Shown: in pieces, positions 1-13,800 of the stretch
How positions within the stretch are numbered: the stretch's first letter is position 1
How the letters are laid out: every line of letters begins with the position of its first letter
NCBI GenBank assembly: GCA_004352715.1
Contig: SCFE01000006.1
Span: 3,145,070 to 3,209,069, forward strand
Source: Hofstenia miamia
Lineage: Eukaryota; Xenacoelomorpha; Acoela
Length of the DNA stretch: 64,000 nt
Reading direction: 5' to 3'
Notes under the pieces: generated by a model
The model's input: the letters and a program-made list of their open reading frames with translations, nothing else
Database searches by the model: none
Told to the model about the DNA's origin: nothing
Position numbers and translations under genes: made by a program

Positions 1-486
1 CAAGCGGTTTACATAGAAGTTGGAAACTTCAAGTCTGCAAAACTAAAGCCTAAAAATAATGAAGAAAAAATACAAGTTCACTGAAGTCATTATTTTGCAA
101 TCTTAAAAACTTCTTATTAATTTGAATGGATGCGTACGTATTTCAGAGACGCACCCGGCAGTAATAAGTAACTTTTGTAATTGTAATTGAAATTTTTACA
201 CTTTGCCCACCGGAACTAAGTTTTTAAATATCTCAATAAATTATTGAAGAAAATTCAGCAGCTTATAATATGTGAATAGGCCTACTTTTAACATATTACT
301 TATTTTATAAAAATATCGTATTTGGAATATATTATAGAATAGAAACAGTGTTGACCATATTTAGTTTAAAAGATTCTTTTATTAGAAAGTAGAATATATT
401 TATTTTCCCGATGTGCTTAAATGTTCATATTGCATTGTTATAATTGCGTGTAAAGTAACTGAATGCATTTTTAATATTTTGTTTAG

Positions 487-723
487 AATTGTTACCAAAT
501 GAGGCAAATCCGCCAACAAATACTGTTGATTTTCTGAGAGAGGTGATTGAAGAACTCTTTGAGTATGTAAGGCAATCACATGATCGCAATGAACCAGTGC
601 TGGAATTCCACCATCCTATGGAATTGAAAGGGAATTTAGATTTAGAGGTTCCTGAAGGCCCCGAGACTTTGGCGCAGATTTTGAATGACTGTCGTGAGGC
701 TTTGAAATATGCAGTGAAATCAG
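487..723 (+). CDS. GAD: GAD exon, partial residues 1-78
   Basis: The acceptor is tttgtttag. The exon enters with two bases of a split codon, then reads LLPNEANPP and the conserved EFHHPMEL segment that precedes the PLP domain, ending ...LKYAVKSG. The Gly codon is split one base into the next exon. The 3' border is AG|GCAAGT, a GC donor: reading through gives stop TAA a few codons later, and only this border restores [10 protein letters not shown] with the next exon. Confidence 0.93.
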
Positions 724-1794
724 GCAAGTCACCAATTTAAATATATTATTTATAAACTTTTCTAATAAATAACTACTTCTATCTAATTGTTCCTTGAAAT
801 CTCTTTGTTATACTGGTTCAATAGAATCAATTGGCATTATAAGATGCAAGAAATATTAACTTTACAGTATATTTTTATCATTCGATTTGCATGATTCATC
901 GCTATGTGAATATCTCCGTTTCTATTTGATTATTCAATCAATATGCAAAACAGATTTTGAAAGGTCTGATTCACTTGCATTCACCAGTTAAAACTAAGTA
1001 ATGATCTACCTTGGAGACTAAACTGAAAAATAATCTCAATGTGTTTGAAAATACCAAAGGGTTTTTGGAAGAATTGCATATGTGTATATGTATCGTAATT
1101 AAAAAGTCATTTTTATTAAAGAACTAATGATATTTCATATTAAAAATTAATAAGCGTGAATATTCGTGTGCTAAACCTTATTACCAACACTCTCAGAAAA
1201 AAGCAGTTTTATCTTCTTGTGTCTGTTAATGACATTACCAGTGACGGTATCAATGGTGATCAGAGTTCATTAATCTAAATTTCACCAAGAATTATTTGAG
1301 ATTAACCATGAGTGATGAGCCCTCAAACTCATTGCCCATTTATCTATGGAGAAATAAATAAGCTTTCTTATTTTTGTCATTAAGCATAGAAATAAAATGG
1401 CAATGTTTTGTTAAATTTAGGTAAAATTATTGTCTAAAAAGGATATGAAGAAAACAGCATATGAGAGTGGTCGGAACTCTTCATAATAATGAAGACAGGC
1501 GGGGGTACAATAAATGTCTCGAAATAGTCTTATTTAGACCTATATTTGGCTCTGAGTGCAACAGTATAGAATTATTGAAATATATGTCAATAAAAACACA
1601 ATGCAAAATTTATAATTGCTTAATCGATAGACGCTTTCTATATTTGACTTTTGAGCAGGATTATGTTACAAAAGTCCAATATAATGTATGTGAAAAATTG
1701 TAAAGAAATTATACATTTGTAAGGGAGCTTGAAAAATGCTTTTGAATGAAAATTTTTTGACTTAGCCTTAATGTTAATACCATGCCAAAGAATT

Positions 1795-1830
<36 letters not shown>

Positions 1831-4800
1831 GTATATTTACATATACTTACACTTATTCTCCTCGTGCAAAGCCCAGCTATATTTTGCAAATTCTTTGAAA
1901 ATTTTCTAAAGTGGTTATACTTGGAGTCACATTCTAAATTTGCATGTAATTTTAGTATTTCTGTGTTTTCAAAAACCGTTTGTTATGCCTCCTCTGATTT
2001 CTGCATAAATAAATAATATACTTTGAACATTTATTTGTTCTCTAGTGTTTGAATTTTAATCAATATCCATCATTGCATAGTGTTGACTGAAGTGCTCCAA
2101 ATTAATCTACTCTGATACATTTACAAATATTTCATTCATTTTATAATTTTCTAGCTTCTTACTTAAAAGGGGAATAAATATTAAGGCAAATATTTGCCCT
2201 CAACAGATGTGTTTTAAGAGAGGGGTCCGATGTCCAAGCTTCCCTAATAGCAAAAAATCACAAATATTTTTCTGTTTCTGTGCATAACAATCAATAGGTG
2301 CAATAATGAATGTTAACCAATAGAATAAAGTTTGTTATTAAACAAGAAAATTTATTTGGAACACAATAATATATTATAATTTTAGATAGATTAAAAAAAT
2401 TTCTTAAATATTTTCCATTGTAGTAAATATAGCACGCAGGGGGGCTATGTGGCAGAAAGTTGTGAATTAATCGCCAAGGAATTTCATCTTAATGATTAAA
2501 ACTTATACCACCAAGTGTCTACGCATTGACATTTTGTCACAAAATTCATAGATAAGTAAACCTAATAACATATACATACAACAACATTATTTGGGATACG
2601 TTTTGAATTTCTGACGCATGGGTCGTGTAAAGATGAACAATACTATAGGTTGAATTGGGTTTTCTGGTCAAATTATCAGATCCCATTGCATAGGTGATTG
2701 TAGTAAACAAGTGTTAGATGTTTTCTTGCACATGCCTATCATGACCAATATAATTCAAGCTAAAGGATTTACTCATAACTTTGTAACGGCCCTAGAACCA
2801 CTCCCACTGCCAATAAGTAGGCATGGATATGCTTTTGGCTCAGAATAGCGAAATATCTTTAATTAATCCATGGAGGTCCATGATAAATCCAAATATATTA
2901 TCACAAATAGATCTTGAAAGCATAACATACAAATTAATATCGAGTAAAGAAAATATTCAGTATCACAATATTTTATATTATCATTAGATGCATTTCAATT
3001 TTGAATTTCTTAATTGCTCAATAGTGGACTAGTGGATAGTACATTCTGACCAAACAATTTGAATCATACATGTCTGAATGCATTTTTGTGAAAATGTGGC
3101 ATAATCATTGAATGGATGTTTTAGGTCATCCAAGATTTTTTAATCAGCTTTCGAGTGGGATGGATGTTGTATCTCTTGCTGGCGAATGGTTGACATCAAC
3201 TGTTAATTCAAACATGTAAGTATTATTTTAAAATGGAATCCTATCAATTGACTTGGTTAGTTAACAACAGGGAAACTTTGTCAGACTTCCTCTGAGCAGC
3301 ACATTATGGCAACTTCCTTTTAATTTGAAAGCAGAGCAAATTTTAATTACTTTGTTTTAAAAATCAAATACATCCACGATATTTATAAATTTCTACCATC
3401 AAGCAAATTTTAAAAGTCTTTGTATGGAAAAATCTTAGAAATATTTTGAACACTTAATGTATGAGTTTCTATCAATACAGCCAATTCAGCCTTATTTCCA
3501 TTGGCGCAGCCAGAAGGGACGCAAGGCGAGGGCGTACTTGAATGCAGCATGCATGTTACCTGCGTGTATATATATATATATATATATATATTAGGGTGGT
3601 CCAAAAAAATAAAATTTTGAAAAGTTAACCCTCACCCCCAGATCTTGTGACCGATGACATAAAACCACTACATGCCAAATTTCATGGTGATTCGACTTTT
3701 TCTTCTGGTGCCCCAACGCCCATAAGATCATTGAATTTTCTTATATTGCTTTTTTATGCTAATTATTTTATACTACTTCTATATGATATGTGACTTATAT
3801 GTTATTGAAATGAGGCAGCACAGCTATAGTAAATAATGAAAAACATCACATGAAATTCAGGCCTATTTTGATTGAATAGAACCATAGAGTAGCAATATAA
3901 GTAAGGGGAGAATATCAACTGATGATATTGCATTATTAAGTAATTTTACTTCAAAATAGTTCCATGTGTTACAAGTATTTCCACAAGTTTTTTTAATTTT
4001 TATACTTTAGAATTTCAACTAACCAAATCATCTCTTAAATTGAAAAAATATGTGGTCTATTACGCTTGCAACAAGGAACAAGAGTCACTTAGTTGCTTTT
4101 GACAACTGTCGATTTTCAAGCATTTGGGAATTGATGATGATGTGATTCGATAGCATGGAAAAGGTACTGACTTTGGTCTTCGTCCTTTGTCAGAGTTGGA
4201 ATGTATTCCTCATCAAAGATACACCTCGTTAAGCAAAATCATTTGTCACTTTGAGGGGTTTTACTTTATCCATCACTTGCAAGGAATCGTCTCTCTTATT
4301 CCAAGTTGCTGGATCTACTTCAAGAAATCCAGTGGACAATTCAATATGTGCAAAAAATGTCGTTTGTTAGCTGTTACAAAAGTTGAGATGTCTCTAGACG
4401 AAATGATGCCCATGTCAAGGCACAATATTTTTGCAGGTTGATGACTACCATCTCTCTGAAGCGCCATTCTCATCGCCCCTCTGGTATTAACATCAATTGA
4501 TTCGCCAAAAAACCCAAACCTACCTACTTTTCTACTAGATACCAGATATGACGACTAAATGAATGCACAGCTGCCAAGAAGACAGGAGTATCGTGATTAG
4601 CAGAAAGATCTTTCAAGAATTTCAGATAAATTGTTGGAGTAGATTCTGGGTTTGATGAAGTATACCAGTATTGGATGTATAAGGAAACAAGGAAGGTAAC
4701 AAATCGTTCTATTCCTCTTAATTCTTGGGTTTCNAATTGAAAAATGTATTCGGCCACCTGAAAAATTTTTAACAAATGAGCAAATCCGAAAAATGTAAAT

Positions 4801-7800
4801 TCAAAATGATATAAATAAATGAAAAATTGATCCAATATACGCACTTAGCAACAAAAACCTCTTTCTGCAACACCAAATCTAATTAAAAAATACATATGAC
4901 ATACTTGGCGTCCATTTCTTTTAAATGATTATGACAAATCATGGGTGGCCGAATTCTTTCTTCCAGTACTGTAGAAGTTCAACATAGAAAATATCTATAG
5001 TGATAACCAGAGATGGAATCGGATCGGTTTGGATCAGATGCAGATNGTTGATGACTACCATCTCTCTGAAGCGCCATTCTCATCGCCCCTCTGGTATTAA
5101 CATCAATTGATTCGCCAAAAAACCCAAACCTACCTACTTTTCTACTAGATACCAGATATGACGACTAAATGAATGCACAGCTGCCAAGAAGACAGGAGTA
5201 TCGTGATTAGCAGAAAGATCTTTCAAGAATTTCAGATAAATTGTTGGAGTAGATTCTGGGTTTGATGAAGTATACCAGTATTGGATGTATAAGGAAACAA
5301 GGAAGGTAACAAATCGTTCTATTCCTCTTAATTCTTGGGTTTCAGGTGAAACTGGTTTCGAAAAAGATACATCTTCATTGCATATATTAATTTTGCCATC
5401 CATCTAGCACGATGACAGGCACCGCGTGGAGTTTCTTTTTGAAAGACGAGCAGTGTCAGCTCCAACATTTCTATCAATAGTCATCTCTCGGTTGTTTTTG
5501 CATCAATTGCTCCCTGCAAAACTCAGTGAGCACATCAGCTTGCAATTGAAGACTACCAATGAGTTGAAAATTGTCAATATCTATTACAAACCATTTCTGC
5601 TTGAATCGCTTGAAAATGTGTATATCTGGACCACTTGATACTTTTCCAGTGCACACATTGATAACTTTATCAATGACAATTTCTGAAACATGATTTCTGC
5701 AACACATGTAAAAAAGGAAGTTAAAAAATGCAGTGATACTGAAAAAAATCTTTAAATAATCAGGTTAAGATCTGCAGTTCTACTAGGCTTAGTTATTAAT
5801 TTGTTTAATTTATTTCTCTTCATCTTGCACCTAGACAAAAATGCTGGTTCCCTATGCTGCAGTTGTGGGAGGGTTCAACTTCATGTCCCCGTGACGAAGT
5901 TGGGGTTGGGTCCTCCCAGAACTGTAGCTCCTAACCTGATTATTTAAAGATTTTTTGTAGCATCATTTCATTTTTAACTTTGATCTTTTACAGGTGTCCC
6001 CACAGTGTATGCTTTATGTCCTAGTGATTTTGAGTTCTTGTCCATTGACTAAGCTCTCTTGATTCTTGGATGAACTAAAATCGTTGTCATATGACTAATG
6101 CCTGGGTCTTTCTCTTCTTACTAACGGAATATTCATATTGTTTGCAGAAAAGTTGTTTTTTAGCATTGGAGATGGTGAGCAATAGTCGCAACTACACCCC
6201 CTTTTTTAACTAAAGGCAACCAGAAAAAAAAAGAAATTCGCCATCAAGTATTCCTATCTGAAGAACGGGAATAGAGAGGTTTTTTATGAAAGGGCAGGAC
6301 GGATTAAAAAAAGGCGAATTAGGATATGGATGACCAACCCAAGGTGGCCATGGCATCGTGCCCTCCCTGGCTGCGCCACTACATATTTCCTATTATTTGA
6401 TATTGATTATAAATTTTTATATGTATTTTTAAGTATTTGATTTTTCTCATCTATTTAATGCAATTTTTTATGAACATGTGCACTCAACTTTGCTTACTAC
6501 TTAAACAAAGTCTTTTAATGATGTTAGAGAACTCATATAGTTAATGTTCTGGAAGTAGCACAGCACATGTTTTCATTACCTTAAAATAGGTCTGTGAACA
6601 TTACTGCTAAATTGTATACTTATAGCTTTATCAGAGAACATTATGTTTTGTCCATGGATTGACAGTTTTTTTGGCTCTTACGTACATTTTGGTTTTAATG
6701 TTTTTGATGAGAGACAAGTCTATTTGACTGCAAGATAAGGAAGAAGTTTGAAATTCATCTGACTTTTTATCACAATAATCTTGCGAGTTCTTACTGTGAT
6801 TTGACTTAATAGGGCTTGTCGCTAAAGCTGGATATCGCTTCATATCAGCAGATTGTTGCATTAACTTTTTCAATGAGCGGCTTCTTTCGCATCATTATTT
6901 GTTCACTGTCTCAAAAAACTACAAAAAATTTGCTACCAAAAAATATAACAGAGACCTGTGGGAGGCGCGAATGTTCGGAATATTTTCCATAAAATCGGCT
7001 AAAACACATCAATTTTCTTAGTTGAAAATTGCTATTAATTATTGATAGCACAAACCTTCTTGTTCACAATAATTTATTAGCACTTAAAAACAGTGTCTTT
7101 TACTCGCATAAGTTAATATAATTTTAACTAGATTTAAGCAACCAAAAATATTAATTGGTTACAGAAATTGTTTGAACAATTCTCGTAGATCTTCAGGATA
7201 AAGACCATCAACGAACTGATAGAGTTCCGACAGTAAGAAATAACTTTTTCTACTGTGAAAATTAGAAAAAATAGGTGCTGTGATTATTGTTTTCTAAATT
7301 TACACCGAATCTGTACTATTAAATGTATATGAGATTAAATTTAGAAATTTCTAAGCCCTTAGGCATTTTTCCTTGGAAGAAGGCAGTATTTTAGAAACTC
7401 ATTAGTTGATAAAATGTAACACTTGATAAAGGCTTACTTTTCTAATTCCTAATGATGCGGTATTGTAGTTATTAACGGTTTTTGAAGTCGATTGAATTGG
7501 TCAGAAATTTACTAATGATGTCTTAGTTTTAAGTGAATTTTGCAATTATAAGATGTCTTTTATTAACGCAATTTAAATGACTAACAGTCCTTTACCACAT
7601 TTTCACCATCGTTTCTATAAAGTAAAATAATGGCACCTGAATTGACAAGTAAAGGCGAAATTAATTGGAAAAAGCTGTACATGGTTTGAAAATATCCTTA
7701 AAATTCTTCATGTACATAGTGATTACAAATATCATTCTAAGAATAAATATATGGGTTTTCTGAATTTTGAAATAATTTAATTACAGTGTGTTTTTCATAA

Positions 7801-10800
7801 AATTCTTATAATTTTCAAACGTTGCATGAATGCTGCATTAATTAATTAATAAAAAAAACTATTTTTCAAGAGTAGAAAAGTTATTTATTTGCAAAAACTA
7901 AATAATGAATTAATCGGTTGATCTTAGGTTTACGTATGAAGTATCGCCGGTGTTTGTTCTCATGGAACGAATTGTTTTGAAAAGAATGCGGGAAATCATC
8001 GGTTGGGCAGATGGTGAAGGAGATGGCATTTTTGCTCCAGGTAACACAGTTTTCAAAACTGTTTCAAACTTTCTCTTATTTTTTTTGGATATAAAGCTTT
8101 CATGCAAAATGCTTTACATGTTCAGACTCGAAAATATTTTAGTCCTACATTATGGTGGGTCGACGTCGTTTGGGGTGCATTTTGCACCTCAGAAGGACTT
8201 AAGCTTCTATAAAAGGAGTGCTGTTTATGTTTTTGTTCTGAACCTTCAAGACGTTTTAAGTTGTCGAAATTGATCAATGTTATATATAAATCATCTTTTT
8301 TGAATGTTTTATTTGGGCGTTATAGAATATTTATTCATATCAACAAGTTGGGGTGAATTTTGCACCCCAAGCGCTATAATAGTAACACTGAAAATTGTAT
8401 CTGGCATCAATTTTTAATATGGTGTTGAATGTTTAAAACAACATCTCTGTGGTATTTCTAGTGAATGTGTTTACCAATTTACAAAATTGTGAGCTTTTGA
8501 TGCTAAGAGTCATGCATGCGCATGAAATTTTATCAAATGATTTTCTAGGGAATCGCTAATATGTCGTATGCTGCACTTTTTGTGAAATCCTGGCAATCAT
8601 GAAAATACACATTATGTATTAAAATGAGAATAGTATCTTACAATTGTTGCATACCTCCATTCAACAAATATATGAGCCTTTGTATTTGCCATTCGGCATT
8701 AAATCTGCAATTGAAAGACTTTGATATTCCAACCTTATACGTCATTATTTGACCTACAGCAAATAGTTTATTGGAAGAAAGCTGCTTCATGCTTTCTCGA
8801 GAGTCAGATCTCGAAAACTGAAAAAGAAATGTTTCCTTAGCAATTAATTTGTGTGTACATTACATGGGCAAACACTAGCAAGTTGGATTAACTTATCTTT
8901 AGTAGAATGATTTTGTCATTATAACACTACTTAGACAATTAAATCCAATTTTGATGCAATTCTACTTTTTTTGATGTTTGAAATACAATACAGCATGTGC
9001 TATGTTTCGAATCACTTCATACGCCGTTCTTGATAATCCTAAAAAAATTGTTCAGATTTGAAATTGGAAAAATTCTTGGGGTGAGAAAAACCCCAAACAT
9101 CTTCAAAATAGTAAAAAAAGTAAACGCCGACGAACTGCTAAATTGATGCGGCTAAATAATAAAAACAAGGTTATTCCATTTGAAGGTTTTGAAAAACTTT
9201 CTCGATTTTAATCCTTATAATTTACTATTTAGAGTTCACTATGATTATGAAGTAAAATTTTCAGATTTTGGTTCGGGTTTATGACTGGCTAGAAGTAACT
9301 CATATCAGTCATTCTAGTACAAATCATCCTTACAAGGACAGCTTAGATTGATTCAAGCGTATTTAGCCATATTTGCTACATGTCATTTTTCCTGTTGAAT
9401 TCAATGTTTACTAAATATTTTTCCATGAAACTTTGTACGTTACTAGAACAAATTTTCTCTACACATCGAGACACTTAGATAGGCGATACGTCATTATTAA
9501 GCTGATGACATCATCTTTTTATAGTAGGTAGGAAAGGTAGTGATTTTAAAAGTTTTGGATTTCTTTCAAAAAGCAAATTTTATTATGCCATTTGAGTGGA
9601 CAAAACCTGCTGAATGTATTTATGGGAGCCGTTTTACTTTAGAACAGAAATACAATGTTTAAATGGCGATCAAAACAGTATAAAAAACGGAATAATCAAC
9701 ATTTCAGAATATTTATTATACTATAATGCTAAATGTCACTAAATCACAGACATATCGGGAGTTTCAAAAGGCTGAACTTCAAGAAAACTTACAGGAAATG
9801 GAGCTGAGTCAACCCTATCAGGCGCAAATAGGGTTAAATTTAGCATTCAGTAAGTACAGCAAAACCTAACTACATTTATACTTTATTGGCAAAATGTTTC
9901 TTTTTCATCAGGTTGCTAGCAAATAATGCTAGAAAAAGCGTGTGAGCAAATAAGGCGAAATGAAGCTTTGCTACTCTTAACTTGCTCGTTGCAAATCACA
10001 ATTTTCACACAAATTTCAGCATTCGATTTCCTCAAATAATCTCAACAAATATATCATTGGTATTGTGCAATTAGGGTTTTTGGAAAATTCATCCTTCCAA
10101 TTTACAAGCAATCGTGTGCTTTTTCAATGCAAAAATTGAATTAATGAAAAATATCAAAAATTTAGGTGGGACGATCGCTAACTTATATGCTGTTCTCGCT
10201 GCACGTCATAAATATTATCCTGAGATCAAAAGTAAAGGAAGCCTGGCTCAAAGTCAGCTGTGCATGTTTACATCGAGGCATGTAAGTACAGAATGTAACA
10301 ATAATAAATATTTTTATTTTAAAATTTTTTCTATTGTCTACAAAATATTGCATTATTTTATGTATGATGTTTCAAGAATGATTTCATATGTTATGATATC
10401 AGGAAATTAACTCAATCTTCTACGGATAGTACTTTGTGTTCAAATTTGTGGCACATCTGAAATTAGCTGTAGCGAACTTCTTATTAATTAATTGCATGCT
10501 TCATTCTCAGAAAATGATTGTTACATTCATAATCATGGCTATTAGCCTTTGTTTAATGGATTACGTGGGTTTAAAGCTGGATAAAGATTTTTTCTAAACT
10601 AACGGGTGTCAATTTTCGACTTTAATCTTAAGTTCGTATTTATTAATAAGCAAATGAAAATACTTACAAGCAATACATAGAAATATCCCTATAATTCAAA
10701 GACTGATAAAAATATTATTTTATATCATTTATAATGCAATGCTACAATATTCGATAAAGTGTTCGCGCTTTAACATTCCGGTACTTAATCATCACCACGC

Positions 10801-13800
10801 TCTACATATAGATTTTATATGATTTGAATTTCTAGTAATTTTACAGTATATATCAATAAACTAGAAACTAGAACCAGAGACTACAAAGAGTAATATTTTG
10901 AAGACCAAAAATCAAATATTTATTAACAATTTATATAGGAGTATAGGAATTTTTTTCTTAGGCTGATCATTTTAAGGATATTGTAGTTTGGTTGTTTAAC
11001 TTATCATCATTACATGAAGTTACACGAAATTCCTTAAAGAAAATTTCATGAAAATTAATTATCAAATTTATAATTAATTATTTAACATACTAAAATGTGA
11101 ATTTTCACGCAAAATTAGAACGGAACTTTTTCCAAAAATATAATGAAAATTCAATTCAAGAAAATATAATGAGGTATGAAATGAAATTTTTTATATCTGG
11201 ACTAGTGGTTCATATTGGTGGGATATGTTGTTAATAATTGTGTCGTGCGAAGAGCACTCATGTAGACTTCAAACATATTTCACCCACGCTGCCTCCTTAA
11301 TCTAAGCAAAAAAAGCAAAAAAAAATCTCAGTATGAGTGCCATTGCCAATTTCATTTTAGCAATTCCCTTTTTTTATTTGATTATTATTCGTTTTTCTTA
11401 GTAATGTAAACAAAATTGCTACTTTTATTATTGTTTTTGTGTTTCAAAAATAATGCAAAATCGTGTGATCAACTAATTGATTTTACAATTTTACAAGGCT
11501 CGTATTAGATTCGATAGTTTTTTAAGTCACATTCAGTTTGACCACAACTTTTCTCTCAAAACAGTTACATAATCAGTTTTTATAAAAATAAATTTTCCAA
11601 TTAGTTATATGGAGAAATTAAATTTTCTTTATGATAGAAATATATTTCTACATGCTAGCACTGAAGAACAATAAACTTCAACATTAACAGATTATTTATA
11701 CTAAAAGAATCTTGTTAGTGGCATATTTCTAACATTTAGAGCGCGTCTAGCATTGCAGATTTTTCATTGAAACTTCTTACGATTTTGAGTGAACTTTTGA
11801 AAAATATACTTCTATTAAGTACAAAACAATTTCAAGCAAGCAATTTATATTTTTCTTTTAAATTTATTAGAATAATAGCTCACCATTGTAAATATTTTCA
11901 AGATCTTATAGATGTTAACTCCATTTGTTACGATAATTTGTTAAGTCAGATCGTATAGATATGTAGGAAATTTGGCAATTTTAAGAATTGATGTCATAGA
12001 TTTAAGAGAGCATGTAAATGAATCAAATATTTTACATATTTAGCAAAATTCATTTTCGTGCTTAAACATATATTAATTATACAATACATTGATAAAATTA
12101 TAAAGTATCTCATATATTTTAAAAAATATTTAATTCTACTATCTAATTAAGCTAAGATTTATCGGCATTATATGTGAATTTCTAAGAGTATTGGAAATGG
12201 CAATACCAAGATTGGAATTATTTGTATTCTGCAAAAATGGTCTACAGGCGAGCTAATTATAATAATGTTACAATTATTTGATCGATCGGAGACATAATTG
12301 GGTTTTTAGGCTCATTATTCGCTGAAGAGTGCTGCGCATATAGTTGGTATTGGCACTGACAATTGCATTACAGTGGAAACCGACGGAATGTAAATTAATT
12401 TTATTACTTTATTCTCAACATTTCACATAAGTTGCACAATATATATTTCATTAGAGGTATTTTATTCACAATATTTTGATTGCTAAGGCAGGTATGTGGA
12501 TAATTTCAGCATTTTCATCCAAATTTAGTGGGTTGGGTTGGATTATGTTGGATTTGATAAGGTCGGGTCAGGTCTGTTAAAAAAGATATGAAATTAAAGC
12601 AGTTTGCAAGATCAAGCAAAATGCAAGTAAGCGACTAAATTATAACAAGAAATACATTTTTTTGTGCGCAATTCTGAAACTGCTATATATTAGTGTTTAT
12701 AGTGCACATGTCAGAAATATATTTTAACAATTTGAAGTTCCCAGTGTACAATAGTTGTTTTGAACTTGTAATGGATTTTTTCATATTTAGATGAGATAAC
12801 AGCATTGCATGTTCTACTTACTAATTCTTTCATTTCTCAAAGTAAAGTTTATTGCTAGAAAGATTTTTTTGTAACATTATTGTTCTTAAAATACAAAACG
12901 TTAAAAAATTAATTGAACAGTTTGAAACGTAACTTAAAAATGTGAATATTTGGAATATATCAATAATCTAAGATTATTGTTTCATGCACAAAATGATACA
13001 TTCTGTATGGATTGGTAACTTCTACTAAAAGAGATTATTTGTATTTTGTACTAAAAACCATTTTTAAGGTAACTAAATTAATGTTTATATTTACTAAAGC
13101 TGAAAAGGATCCATATTTAAAGGAAATAGTCTGTGTAGAGGCATAAAAATTTCATGCGGTCGATTTTAAAATTCAAAATCAAAGTGATTGTTCCAAGTTA
13201 GTTATTTTTTAATGCACAATCCTTAGCAAACTACCATAATATTTTATTATATTTATATGTTTATGCAATGAATAATAATAATAACAGTAATGTGTGCAGG
13301 TAGCCCAGTGTGTAAGTAATCCGAAATTCATCAACTATGACAGTAGTTGTAAACTGGATGGACTTTGATGACAGAGTAGGAATCACTCTAAGGCCTTGGT
13401 TGGAAACTTCCTAGGGCAATGTCACTCTAAATCTAAACACATAAATATATCAATACCACCTGTTAATTTATGATCGAGGAAAAGCCTTTAGTTCCTAGTA
13501 GGTCAGACGGTGCAATGAATCTTCGGACAACAAGCGGACTGACTTTAAAGTCGGTAATTTGGACCACCGAGGCGAAGGTTTTGGTCCCTAACAGACATAT
13601 AGGAGTATAACAGAATAGAATTGGAGTGTTACAAGGAAAGTAGTATTGGTGTGAGGGGTTAGAGGAAAAGGATATTTGTAGAAAATAAGGAAGTATCAAT
13701 GGAACTCGAGATACAGAGCATGATTAGCAGGACAGGAAATACAGCTGATGTTAGTTGAGAGAACGAGAGAAGAGAGAGTTGAACAGATTAAACAAAGGGA

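Larger units (their letters stand above)
4437..5343. repeat. Exact 297-bp duplication around a misplaced segment
   Basis: 4437-4733 and 5047-5343 are identical base for base. A single N at 4734 and another at 5046 bound the 311-bp segment between them, which is Tc1 sequence unrelated to its neighbours. This is the pattern of unmerged contig ends with a contig placed between them. Confidence 0.85.
4187..5707 (-). pseudogene. Broken multi-copy transposon-like gene (unnamed family)
   Basis: Pieces on the minus strand read, in order, [18 protein letters not shown].. (5707-5474), [18 protein letters not shown] then [11 protein letters not shown] (5403-5134), [22 protein letters not shown], and VTNDFA-stop-RGVSL (4450-4187). 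I recognise the pattern W-Y-L-x-E, F-V-T-x-N, N-D-x-A-E-R-G-V from high-copy uncharacterised proteins of cnidarian and arthropod genomes; this is recall, not a search. It has a stop after WYLVEK, a frameshift in the following T-run, and another stop in place of Glu of AERG. Function unknown, possibly a transposase or passenger gene. The order is continuous only if the duplicated block is collapsed. Confidence 0.5.
3499..6381. mobile_element. hAT-like element, about 2.9 kb, with terminal inverted repeats
   Basis: The left end reads CATTGGCGCAGCCAG. The right end, read on the minus strand, is TAGTGGCGCAGCCAGG. Flanking 8-mers are CTTATTTC (3491-3498) and CATATTTC (6382-6389), seven of eight matching, the target-site length typical of hAT elements. 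It encloses a broken minus-strand gene, a (TA)n tract and a second candidate end (TTAGGGTGGTCC, 3591-3602). The span includes an assembly duplication, so the true length is likely about 600 bp shorter. Confidence 0.55.
3216..7927 (+). other. GAD intron containing the hAT-like element
   Basis: Apart from the element at 3499-6381 the rest (3216-3498 and 6390-7927) is A+T-rich sequence with no supported feature. Confidence 0.7.

Noticed and set aside
425-727. 100-codon minus-strand ORF
   Set aside because: Antisense shadow of the first visible GAD exon.
4187-4441. 84-codon plus-strand ORF with Cys residues
   Set aside because: It is opposite the better-supported minus-strand broken gene.
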